DNA from: Actinomycetota bacterium
GTDB taxonomy: Bacteria > Actinomycetota > Geothermincolia > Geothermincolales > RBG-13-55-18
Length of the DNA stretch: 54,975 nucleotides
Direction of reading: 5' to 3'
Assembly (NCBI GenBank): GCA_013178005.1
Contig: JABLXL010000056.1
Location: 1 to 54,975 of the forward strand
Shown: in pieces, positions 19,314-27,019 of the stretch
Layout of the letters: each line of letters opens with the position of its first letter
Position numbering within the stretch: position 1 is the first letter of the stretch
The notes under the pieces: model-generated
Databases searched by the model: none
Told to the model about the DNA's origin: nothing
Seen by the model: only the letters and a program-made list of their open reading frames with translations
Made by a program: the position numbers and the translations under genes

Positions 19314-19412
19314 AGCGGATGGCCGGCCCCGGGCGGAAACGCTGATTCCGCCCGGGGTTTACCCACACACGCAAGGCGAAATGGTTTGCGTTTCCAGCCC
19401 GGGGGTATATAA
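18282..19412 (+). CDS. Frameshifted C-terminal continuation of the giant repeat protein
   Basis: This frame is not an independent gene. It resumes the WYLAEGYTGGD...HDSIG modules lost at the first frameshift (near 18198), and reads correctly through copies 2 and 3 and into copy 4. A second missing base near 19173 throws it out again, so its last ~80 codons are nonsense. Restoring both bases gives one gene ending HDSIGFPER at 19313-19315. There is no RBS at its apparent start. Either the sequence has consensus errors at the edges of a repeat array, or the gene truly ends early and this part is decaying. Confidence 0.6.
   Translation: MVAERAVYFNYNGKEGGHDSIGVTEPANTWYLAEGYTGGDFDTWVLVQNPGSEDARVTLSFQLPPGKSAPDKEIVLPAGTRQSIHLDELEGLSDTDVSTKVTSDKPVVAERAVYFNYNGKEGGHDSIGVTEPANTWYLAEGYTGGDFDTWVLVQNPGSEDARVTLSFQLPPGKSAPDKEIVLPAGTRQSIHLDELEGLSDTDVSTKVTSDKPVVAERAVYFNYNGKEGGHDSIGVTEPANTWYLAEGYTGGDFDTWVLVQNPGSEDARVTLSFQLPPGKSAPDKEIVLPAGTRQSIHRTSWKAFPTPTSPPRSPRTSRWWRSARCTSTTTARKEGTTPSASRNDSGWPAPGGNADSARGLPTHARRNGLRFQPGGI
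19327..19360 (+). terminator. Rho-independent terminator after the giant repeat gene
   Basis: CCCCGGGCGGAA (19327-19338) and TTCCGCCCGGGG (19346-19357) form a perfect 12-bp stem with a 7-base loop, followed by TTT. It starts 12 bases after the restored stop codon at 19315, which supports that end of the gene. Confidence 0.7.
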
Positions 19413-19413
19413 T
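19386..19413 (+). promoter_or_regulatory. Possible promoter of the membrane/surface protein operon
   Basis: TTGCGT (19386-19391) and TATAAT (19408-19413) are separated by 16 bases, just behind the terminator and about 180 bases before the operon. A 19-base repeat unit (GAATTCGCAGGTGGGTCAG type) occurs twice between them and the gene. Confidence 0.4.
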
Positions 19414-19595
19414 GGTGGAGGCTTTCGTGTATGGGAGCGGTACTGTCGAGGATATACCTGTTGACTTTTAACTGTAACTGTTCTCCCATGCGCTTGCTGT
19501 TGGATGGGGCGATAGAAACCGCCGCGAATTCGCAGGTGGGTCAGGAATTCGCGGGCGGGTCAGGAAATACCGTCGGTATCGAGTAACAGGGAGAG

Positions 19596-20378
19596 GTGAG
19601 GGATGTGCGAAGAGTTCTAATCATCGTCTTGATTGCCGTATTCGCCTCCACCACCCTGGCCCTTGCCGCGTGGAAGATCGCGGACATGGTGCGGGGCGAA
19701 GAACGGGGATCGCCGCCTGAGGGCGAATCCGCCGTAGTAGGGGCGGAAAACGGGGAAGGCGAAGCGGAGGCGGGATCAGCCGTGGCCGCGGACGGCTCTA
19801 CGGAGCCCGGCGCCGAGGCGGCGGCACTGCCCTCGGGCGAGGACTCGTCCTACGACGACCCCGACCAGCGCTACGTCACCGAGACGCAGCGCCACCAGAA
19901 CTTCTTCATCGCCCTGGCCGAGGGAGAGGTGAAGAGGCTCGACGCCGTGGCCACCGACGTGGCCCCTGGCGGCGACGCAAACACCTCATACCTTTATTTC
20001 ACCCTTACCACGACCGACGGCGCCAAGCACGACGGCACCATGGTGCTCAAGAAATCGGGCGGGATGTGGCGTATAGCGGCCATCCGCCAGCTCGGGGGCT
20101 CACTGAGCGGCGGCACCAATTACGTGGTGCCCGCCAGCTTCGAGGAGGACCTGGCCCGCGAGATCAACGAGCTGCAGGAATTCCTCACCAAGGTGGCCGA
20201 GGGGCGCCTCGATTACATGATCGTGGACACCGTGGACAAGGTCTCCGATACCGAGACGGTGCTCACCGGCAAGGTAGTGGGCGTGGGCGGACGCATCGAG
20301 AGCACGCGCATGACCTTGCGCAAGGACTACAACATCTGGCACCTGACGAGCATCGTCAGCTTGGGACGCCTGCAGTAG
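19596..20378 (+). CDS. Single-pass membrane protein, first gene of a duplicated surface operon
   Basis: The 260-residue product has one N-terminal transmembrane segment (VLIIVLIAVFASTTLALAAW). An acidic Gly/Ala-rich linker follows, then a ~170-residue extracytoplasmic domain starting at DPDQRYVTETQRHQNFF and ending KDYNIWHLTSIVSL. I do not recognise the domain, but it is clearly homologous to the protein at 44500-45291: DQRYVTETQRHQNFF, GMWRIAA, GGTNYxVP and IWHLT are shared. The start is GTG at 19596 or GTG at 19605, both near GAGAGGTGAGG. The next gene starts 17 bases downstream, so the two are cotranscribed. It may assist export or anchoring of that partner; this is inferred from the conserved pairing. 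Confidence 0.7.
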   Translation: MRDVRRVLIIVLIAVFASTTLALAAWKIADMVRGEERGSPPEGESAVVGAENGEGEAEAGSAVAADGSTEPGAEAAALPSGEDSSYDDPDQRYVTETQRHQNFFIALAEGEVKRLDAVATDVAPGGDANTSYLYFTLTTTDGAKHDGTMVLKKSGGMWRIAAIRQLGGSLSGGTNYVVPASFEEDLAREINELQEFLTKVAEGRLDYMIVDTVDKVSDTETVLTGKVVGVGGRIESTRMTLRKDYNIWHLTSIVSLGRLQ

Positions 20379-20395
20379 CGGAGGAGGTGAAGGAA

Positions 20396-22894
20396 ATGAT
20401 TCAACTGAGAAGAAGCTTCGGGGTTCACATCCTCTGCGCCGTGCTGGTGATCGCCTTCCTGGTGGCCGTGCCCATCATGGCCTCGGCCTTCGGAGGCGAA
20501 ACGGAGCCCGCGAGCTCCGCGGGCGCGATTTCGGATCCCCTTGACAGGCTCCCCTCCTCGCCCGCCGAGGCCCACGAGAGGCTGGCCGAGCGCGAGATCG
20601 CCTGGCCCGAAGCCGAGGTCGATTACGGCGCGGCGGCCATCATCGAGGGGGTTCAGGAGGGGGTGCGGGTGTCCATCCCCTTTGATACCGTTACCGGTTC
20701 CGTCACCAATGGCCCCAACGTGAAGGTGGAACTGTGGCGCCTCGGGATCAAGCAGGGCGAAGTGCAGGTAGCGGTGGAAGCCGATAAGTCCTTCAAGGCG
20801 GACCTCTCCTCGGCGGGGCTGGATATCCAATCCGGCGACGAGGTGAAGGTGACCGACCTTGGGGGCGGCGCCACTATCAACATCAACTGTACCCTCACCG
20901 CGGTCATCGACTTCAACAACAACCGCGTGAACGGCATCGCGGCGGGCAACATCCCCGTCGAAACTTACATCGTCTCACCTTCGACTTACTACGAAGACGT
21001 GCCGCCCGGCGCGGCGCACGTCCACACCACATCCCAGGCGGGAGGCGCCTATTCCGCCAACTTCGCGGGCATCCTCGACCTGAGGACGGGCGACGCGGCT
21101 TACGTCTTCTCCATCAACGCCGGCGGCCACATGGTCATGAACGTGGCCACGGGATCCGGAGCGGGCCTGGCGGTGTATCCCCAGTACGACGACGTCCTGG
21201 GTTATTACATCCCCGGCACTGCTCTTTCGGTGAAGGCGGGATCGGTGACCCAGAACACCACCACCCTTGGTGACGGCTTCTTCGAGGCATGGTTCCAGAA
21301 CTTCGACATCAAGGACGGCACCAAGGTCACCTGCAACATGGGCGGCGCGCGCGAGGTCATCGTGCGCGACGTCACCGCCACCTGCGATCCAGGCGCAAAC
21401 AGGGTCGAGGGCACCTGCCCCGCCAGCGTGCCGGTGCGCGTGACCATGAACCCGCACGGAGACCCTGTGATCTACGAGACCACCAGCAACTCCTCGGGGG
21501 TTTTCGCCGTGGACCTGGGAGGCGACTACACCGCCAGCGGCACCGATGTCTACAACGTCACCTGGTACGACACGGACGGCGACGCGGTGGTGTACGAGTT
21601 CCAGACCTTCTCCTGGTACCTCGCCGAGGGGTATACCGGCGGCGACTTCGACACCTGGGTGCTGGTGCAGAACCCTGGCCCGGACGACGCCAAGGTGACC
21701 ATGTCCTTCCAGCTGGTCACAGGCACTGCGCCACCCTACTCCTTCGACCTGGCGGCGGGGACGCGCAAGTCGGTGCACCTGGACGAGCTTCCCGGCCTCG
21801 CGGACGCCGAGGTGAGCACCAAGGTCACCTCCACCGCGGGCAACTGGATAGTGGCGGAGCGCGCGGTGTACTTCACCTACGAGGGCAAGCAGGGCGGGCA
21901 CGATTCCATCGGAGCCCTGACCCCCTCCAACGACTGGTATCTCGCGGAAGGGTATACCGGCGGCGACTTCGATACCTGGGTGCTGGTGCAGAACCCGGGC
22001 ACCGAGACCGCCACCGTGACCCTCTCTTTCCAGCTCGTAAAGGGGACGGCGCCCGATCACACCTTCGAACTGCCCGGGGGCATGCGCAAATCGGTGCACC
22101 TTGACGAGCTGACCAACCTGGCGGACGCCGAGGTCAGCACCAAGGTTAGCGCCAACGTGCCCGTGGTGGCGGAGCGCGCGGTGTACTTCGATTACAACGG
22201 GAAGAAGGGGGGGCACGACTCCATCGGGGTCAGCGCCCCCGCGACTTCGTGGTATCTCGCGGAAGGGTATACCGGCGGCGACTTCGACACCTGGGTGCTG
22301 GTGCAGAACCCGGGCACGGAGACGGCCAGTGTCACTATGGAGTTCCAGCTCGTGGAGGGGACGGCTCCCGCCTACAGTTTTGAGCTAGAGGGCGGCATGC
22401 GCAAGTCGGTGCACCTGGACGAGCTGACCAACCTGGCGGACGCGCAGGTGTCCACCAAGGTCACCTCAAACGTGCCCGTGGTGGCGGAGCGCGCTATGTA
22501 CTTCACATACGATGGCAAGCAGGGCGGACACGATTCCATCGGCACCAACGCGCCCGGCCCCAAGTGGTATCTCGCGGAAGGGTACACCGGCGGCGACTTC
22601 GACACCTGGGTGCTGGTGCAGAACCCGGGCCTGGAGACAGCCAGGGTGACCCTCTCCTTCCAGCTCGTGGAAGGAACGGCGCCAGATTACTCCTTCGACC
22701 TTCCCGCGGGCAAGAGGATGTCGGTGCACCTGGACGAGCTGACCAACCTCACAGATGCGCAGGTGTCCACCCTGGTGACGGCCACTGACCAGCACGGAAA
22801 CCCGTTGAATGTGGTGGCGGAGCGCGCTATGTACTTCACCTACGATGGCAAGCAGGGCGGCCACGCTTCCATCGGCGTTCCCGCAGTGCTCTGA
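20396..22894 (+). CDS. Exported surface protein with four WYLAEG modules, second gene of the operon
   Basis: The ATG at 20396 follows GGAGGTGAAGGAA, giving 832 residues. A signal peptide (ILCAVLVIAFLVAVPIMASAF) precedes a ~360-residue region. That region begins DPLDRLPSSPAEAHERL and is made of repeated beta-rich units (SVTNGPNVKVELWR, IPVETYIVSPSTYY, VRVTMNPHGDPVIYE). From residue ~407 come four ~107-residue modules of the form WYLAEGYTGGDFDTWVLVQ...HLDEL...VSTKVT...ERAVYF...GGHDSIG. It is homologous over its full length to the protein at 41916-44465. It follows the membrane protein in one operon and is closed by a hairpin at 22944. Surface or matrix location is inferred from the signal peptide and modules. 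Confidence 0.8.
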   Translation: MIQLRRSFGVHILCAVLVIAFLVAVPIMASAFGGETEPASSAGAISDPLDRLPSSPAEAHERLAEREIAWPEAEVDYGAAAIIEGVQEGVRVSIPFDTVTGSVTNGPNVKVELWRLGIKQGEVQVAVEADKSFKADLSSAGLDIQSGDEVKVTDLGGGATININCTLTAVIDFNNNRVNGIAAGNIPVETYIVSPSTYYEDVPPGAAHVHTTSQAGGAYSANFAGILDLRTGDAAYVFSINAGGHMVMNVATGSGAGLAVYPQYDDVLGYYIPGTALSVKAGSVTQNTTTLGDGFFEAWFQNFDIKDGTKVTCNMGGAREVIVRDVTATCDPGANRVEGTCPASVPVRVTMNPHGDPVIYETTSNSSGVFAVDLGGDYTASGTDVYNVTWYDTDGDAVVYEFQTFSWYLAEGYTGGDFDTWVLVQNPGPDDAKVTMSFQLVTGTAPPYSFDLAAGTRKSVHLDELPGLADAEVSTKVTSTAGNWIVAERAVYFTYEGKQGGHDSIGALTPSNDWYLAEGYTGGDFDTWVLVQNPGTETATVTLSFQLVKGTAPDHTFELPGGMRKSVHLDELTNLADAEVSTKVSANVPVVAERAVYFDYNGKKGGHDSIGVSAPATSWYLAEGYTGGDFDTWVLVQNPGTETASVTMEFQLVEGTAPAYSFELEGGMRKSVHLDELTNLADAQVSTKVTSNVPVVAERAMYFTYDGKQGGHDSIGTNAPGPKWYLAEGYTGGDFDTWVLVQNPGLETARVTLSFQLVEGTAPDYSFDLPAGKRMSVHLDELTNLTDAQVSTLVTATDQHGNPLNVVAERAMYFTYDGKQGGHASIGVPAVL

Positions 22895-22943
22895 CCGCAC
22901 ATCCTCAAGGGAAAGGAACGGGTATAGGCCATAGAGAAGAGCA

Positions 22944-22970
22944 GGGGTGCCCCCGCAAGGGGCACCCCTT
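22944..22970 (+). terminator. Hairpin terminator of the surface operon
   Basis: GGGGTGCCCC (22944-22953) pairs with GGGGCACCCC (22959-22968) around a 5-base loop. Only two T residues follow, so it is a weak intrinsic terminator. It lies 50 bases after the stop codon. Confidence 0.55.
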
Positions 22971-23193
22971 CACCATGGCGTAACGTGCATGGATATTCCC
23001 CGAAACCCCCTGCAGGGCAAGCCGGCAAAGCCGATGAAAAGCGGAGTATCTGCGCTATTGCTTGCAGGAAATGCCTGGAAGGAGTTCTTGTATGACCGTT
23101 GCGGCGTATGAGTGCGGACACCCATCGCATGCTTATGGTAATCAGGCAAACGATCTTGAGGATCGCGCTTCCCTCCCGAATGAGGATAGCATG

Positions 23194-23199
23194 TATAAT
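23194..23199 (+). promoter_or_regulatory. -10 element (TATAAT) immediately before the first BY-kinase gene
   Basis: A perfect TATAAT ends only nine bases before the ATG at 23209, with no good -35 at normal spacing. If used, the transcript would be nearly leaderless; the AGGAAG next to the ATG is too close for a standard RBS. Confidence 0.35.
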
Positions 23200-23208
23200 T
23201 AGGAAGCA

Positions 23209-24882
23209 ATGGAACTGAAAGACTACATCAACGTCGTTCTCGCGCGCAAGTGGGTGATCGTGGGAGCCACCGCCCTGGTGATCTTCGCGGCGCTTCTTTT
23301 CTCCCTCTTGCAGACCCCCATGTACGAGTCCCGGGTGATGATCCTTGCGGACATCAACCGCGCCGGGGAATCCGCATCCGACAGCCTCATCTCCTTCGCC
23401 TTCAACGACCCCGACCTTTTCATCCAGACCCAGGCTGAGATCATCGGCACCAAGACCATGGCGCAAGCCGTGTACGACCGCCTGGAGTACGATTACGAGG
23501 AGGCGCGCTACGACCGCGAGGAGGGCAAGGAAGTATACATACCGCAGTCAATCCCATCGGTGGAGGAGCTCAAGGACGGCGTGAAGGTGGAACGCGCCCA
23601 GAACACCAACGCCTTCGAGATCGCCGTGAGCAATAAGGACCCGTTGCTGGCGCGGGATATCGCCCAGGCTTACGCGGAGGAATACATCCTCAATCGCCAG
23701 CTCTCCGCCATCAAACAGATAAGCGACGCGCGCAAGGAGGTATGGAACCGCATCACGGAGCTGGAGACCCAGATCGCGGACATCGCCCAGGAAGCCAAGC
23801 AATATACGCGGGAGAACATCCCTCCTGAGCTGGAAGCGGAAGCGAGCCAGGCGGTTAGCCTGTGGGCGACCCTCTACGAAAAATACATGAGCCTGCGCAT
23901 AGCCGAGGCCCTGCAGCAGCGCGGCCTGGAGATAATCGAGCCTGCCGAGGCGGGGATAAAGGTAAGCCCCCGCACCACGCGCAACGGCATCCTGGCTCTT
24001 TTCCTGGGACTGATCCTGGGAGTGGGCCTGGCTTTCCTGGTGGACTACCTCGACGACACCTTAAAGACGCGAGAGGACTTCGAGCGCGGCTACGGGGTTT
24101 CCATCATCGGGGAGATCGCCAAGGCAACCTTCGCCGGCGACGAGGAGCGCGAGGTGGTCTATTTCACCCAGCCCGACAGCACGGCGGCGGAGGGCTACCG
24201 CAACCTGCGCACCAACCTGCAGTTCCTGAACCTGGACGGGACCACGCGCCTGATCATGGTAACCTCGGCGAGCCCCGAGGAGGGAAAGACCTCGGTGTCC
24301 GCCAACCTGGGCGCCGCCCTTTCGGAGATGGGGCGCAAGGTGCTGGTGGTGGAGGCTGACCTGCGCCGCCCGGTGCTGAGCAAGTTCCTGGTGGAAAAAC
24401 AGCCCAAGGGACTCACCAGCGTGATCATGGGCGCGGCGGAGCTGGGCGAGGCGATCGTCACCACCGGAAACGACAACTTCCACGTGCTCATGTCGGGGCC
24501 CAAACCCCCCAACCCGGCGGAGCTGGTCTCCTCCCAGGCCATGCAGGAGCTGCTGCGCCGCCTGCGCGAGGAATACGATTACGTCATCGTGGACGCGCCC
24601 CCCGTGCTGGCGGTGAGCGACGCCATCGCCATGGCCCCGATGATGGATGGGGTGCTGGTGGTGGCGAGCCACGGCATCGCCAACCGCGACGGCGCCCGCC
24701 ACACCATGGAGCTACTCTCCAAGGTGGAGACGCGGGTGCTGGGCGTGGTCATCAACAACGTCGAGATGACCGGCCGTTACGGGTACGGCTATTACGCGCC
24801 CTACTACTATTATTCCTACGGCGGCGAGACGGAGGGCGACCGCAAGCGCGTCTCCTTCAAACGCAGGGCCCGCCGGAAGTGA
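23209..24882 (+). CDS. Wzc-like polysaccharide copolymerase / bacterial tyrosine autokinase (BY-kinase), copy 1
   Basis: The 557-residue protein has a Wzz-type N-terminus (MELKDYINVVLARKW), two membrane segments (~residues 16-38 and ~263-285, the latter LFLGLILGVGLAFLVDYL) and a coiled-coil-rich periplasmic part between them. A cytoplasmic kinase domain follows: Walker A SPEEGKTSVSANLG (~355), Walker A' VVEADLRRP (~378), Walker B YVIVDAPP (~458). The tail carries a Tyr cluster (YGYGYYAPYYYYSY) for autophosphorylation. Such proteins control export and chain length of capsular or exopolysaccharide. Fusion of both parts in one chain is the Wzc type rather than the split Firmicute type. A paralogue lies at 31295-32947. 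No glycosyltransferases or Wzy genes are in the window. Confidence 0.9.
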   Translation: MELKDYINVVLARKWVIVGATALVIFAALLFSLLQTPMYESRVMILADINRAGESASDSLISFAFNDPDLFIQTQAEIIGTKTMAQAVYDRLEYDYEEARYDREEGKEVYIPQSIPSVEELKDGVKVERAQNTNAFEIAVSNKDPLLARDIAQAYAEEYILNRQLSAIKQISDARKEVWNRITELETQIADIAQEAKQYTRENIPPELEAEASQAVSLWATLYEKYMSLRIAEALQQRGLEIIEPAEAGIKVSPRTTRNGILALFLGLILGVGLAFLVDYLDDTLKTREDFERGYGVSIIGEIAKATFAGDEEREVVYFTQPDSTAAEGYRNLRTNLQFLNLDGTTRLIMVTSASPEEGKTSVSANLGAALSEMGRKVLVVEADLRRPVLSKFLVEKQPKGLTSVIMGAAELGEAIVTTGNDNFHVLMSGPKPPNPAELVSSQAMQELLRRLREEYDYVIVDAPPVLAVSDAIAMAPMMDGVLVVASHGIANRDGARHTMELLSKVETRVLGVVINNVEMTGRYGYGYYAPYYYYSYGGETEGDRKRVSFKRRARRK

Positions 24883-24955
24883 ACGTCGTCGCCTTTCAAA
24901 TCGACAGGACAGCGCAGTCTATCCTTCGCATTGCCGCCACGTCAACCCCGATGAT

Positions 24956-25145
24956 GTATCGTTTCGGCGGGCGCTTTCCGGGTTGAAAAAGGTTGATGGC
25001 GCCTTTTATCCTGGCAAATCAAGCAATTCTTATAAAAGAGAGGTAACGTTGTATCGTTTCTGCGGGCGCTCTCCGGGTTGAAATCGGTTGAGAGACCACC
25101 CTATCTCCTGGCAAAACAAGCGAATTCGACAAGAGGAAAGGAGTG
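24956..25145 (+). repeat. Tandem leader duplication upstream of the Ig/lectin-like protein
   Basis: Two diverged copies start with GTATCGTTTC at 24956 and 25051 (offset 95). Both contain GCGGGCGCT, TCCGGGTTGAAA and CCTGGCAAA, and end with a purine-rich tract; the second ends GAGGAAAGG. Identity is roughly three in four positions. It fills most of the 441-base gap before the next gene, and nothing else is visible there. Confidence 0.55.
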
Positions 25146-25323
25146 ATCTCCCAAATCATTATTCCAGGCGATATGCTGTTCCCTCTGGCCTCCTGATCTC
25201 GCTGGATAAGGCCCATCGCGGATGTTAAAATATGTTTCGTGAGCGATTGAAGCGCGAGGGCGGGGATTGATGAACGCGTCGCTTGCCTAGGAACGAAAGC
25301 AAAAGGACGCAAAGGAGCGGAGC

Positions 25324-26970
25324 ATGTCGAGGGCAACGAAAATAGCCGTCACGGGTGTCGCGGTCGCCATCCTGCTGCTTTCCCTCCCCGGGGCGATCAC
25401 CGCTGTGGGAGCCTCCGCCTACAAGGTGCCCACCGCCAACCCATCTTTTTCCATGGGCTCCATAGTCTCGGGGAATTACACCAACGTACAGTCGGCGGAC
25501 AACACATACATGAGAGTGCGGGAGGGTACGTTCCTGTTCATTTTCCGCTATCTCGAATCGAACTGGGAAGGATGGCAGGCCTTCAGCGAGGCCCCGAGGG
25601 AGAAGGTGCTCGATATCCGGGTGGAGATGGAGGGACGCCAGTCAGACTCGGGAGAGAGTTGGCGCGTGCAGTTCTACGACCACGACGCCTCGGCCTGGGA
25701 TACCACCTGGTACAATCTGGGAAGTTTTCCCATCGCCGGGGACGGATCGCTGTCGGTGGCGGTAGGGGATGCCGCGCGCGCGCGGAGATTCGTGAGCGCC
25801 ACCGGGGCCATCCGCGTAAGGCTTGCCAGCAACTGGGACCTCACCCGCACCGACCTCTACATAGACCTCTTCAGGGCACGCATCATCTATGACACCACGC
25901 CTCCCTCTTCCAGCGTCTCGTCGCCTGCGAACGGCGAGCTCACCGCCGCCCATTCATACCTTGTCACCGGCACCGCATATGACCCCGCGCCCGACGCCTC
26001 CGGGGTTTCCGCCGTGGAGGTTTCCCTCGACGGCGGGGCAAGCTGGGTTCCCGCGACACCCGGCGCTCCCGGCGACTTCTCCACCTGGTCCTACACGTGG
26101 AATCCCATCCCCGCGGAGGGGACATACACCATCCGGAGCCGCGCCCGGGACGCCGCGGGCAACGTCGAGACCCCCGGTCCGGGAGCTGCCCTGGTGGTGG
26201 ACTGGACGCCGCCGGCGGTGACGGGGACCTCTCCCGCGAACGGGGCGAATCCGGTTGCCGTGACCGCCTCGCTTTCGGCGGTCGTATATGACGCCAACGG
26301 CGTGGACCCGGCAAGCGTGAACGGCTCCACCTTCACCCTCGTGGACGATGAGGGCATGCCGGTGATGGGCAATGTCTCCTATGACCCGGGAACCTTCACC
26401 GCCACCTTCGACCCCGAAAGCGAATTGTCCTACGGGACCACCTACACCGCCACCTTGACCACGGGCATAGCCGACCTGGCGGGGAACCACCTGGCTGGGA
26501 ATCACAACTGGTCCTTCAGCATGGCTCCACAGCCCCCGGAATACGTCCTCGCCGACGATCCGGGATGGTCCACGCAGGGAGAATGGTATATCGAGCCTTA
26601 TACCCAGCTCCCCGAACCCCTCACGGGAGAGGCGGACCTCCTTGTGGCCAACGACGAAGGCGCAACCGCGAGCTATGTCATCCCCCCAGGCTACACCAGG
26701 GCGCGGCTTGCCTCCGCCAAGTACTGGCAATGCGGCGTAGCCGAGGTGTACCTGGATGGCGTGCCGGTGGCGGCCGTCGATCTCAACAGCGATGATTACA
26801 TCTGGGGAGTTCCCATATACACGACCCTCGACCTCAACCCCTCCACGGCTCATGTCATCACGCTGAGGGCGACGGGCACGGGAGGCCCCGGCTGGGTGGA
26901 GATAGACGGGGTGCTATACGACCTCACCTGGATGCACTTCGTGAACGTCCAGTGGCTCCGCTACTGGTGA
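25324..26970 (+). CDS. Exported Ig-like protein with C-terminal lectin-like module
   Basis: The 548-residue protein starts at an ATG preceded by AAAGGAGCGGAGC. A signal peptide (IAVTGVAVAILLLSLPGAITAVGA) is followed by a ~160-residue beta-rich region (TYMRVREGTFLFIF...) that I cannot name. An Ig-like domain (~195-295, DTTPPSSSVSSPANG) and an SbsA-like Ig domain (~296-400, PPAVTGTSPANGANPV) come next. A C-terminal domain (~405-548) contains ARLASAKYWQCGVAEVYLDG. That last block is shared with the proteins at 33055 and 35296 and looks like a jelly-roll carbohydrate-binding module. Surface glycan binding is inferred. It lies 49 bases upstream of the next gene on the same strand, so the two may be cotranscribed. 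Confidence 0.75.
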   Translation: MSRATKIAVTGVAVAILLLSLPGAITAVGASAYKVPTANPSFSMGSIVSGNYTNVQSADNTYMRVREGTFLFIFRYLESNWEGWQAFSEAPREKVLDIRVEMEGRQSDSGESWRVQFYDHDASAWDTTWYNLGSFPIAGDGSLSVAVGDAARARRFVSATGAIRVRLASNWDLTRTDLYIDLFRARIIYDTTPPSSSVSSPANGELTAAHSYLVTGTAYDPAPDASGVSAVEVSLDGGASWVPATPGAPGDFSTWSYTWNPIPAEGTYTIRSRARDAAGNVETPGPGAALVVDWTPPAVTGTSPANGANPVAVTASLSAVVYDANGVDPASVNGSTFTLVDDEGMPVMGNVSYDPGTFTATFDPESELSYGTTYTATLTTGIADLAGNHLAGNHNWSFSMAPQPPEYVLADDPGWSTQGEWYIEPYTQLPEPLTGEADLLVANDEGATASYVIPPGYTRARLASAKYWQCGVAEVYLDGVPVAAVDLNSDDYIWGVPIYTTLDLNPSTAHVITLRATGTGGPGWVEIDGVLYDLTWMHFVNVQWLRYW

Positions 26971-27019
26971 GGCACAGAGCTCTATAAGGCTTGGGGCGAG
27001 AGCCAAACCCCATGCCTGG

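Noticed and set aside
22998-23075. Cyclic-di-GMP-I riboswitch (GCAGGGCAAGCCGGCAAAGCC resembles its core)
   Set aside because: The GNRA-loop/receptor pairing and the GGACGCAAAGCC arrangement are not present in order, and the spacing is wrong.
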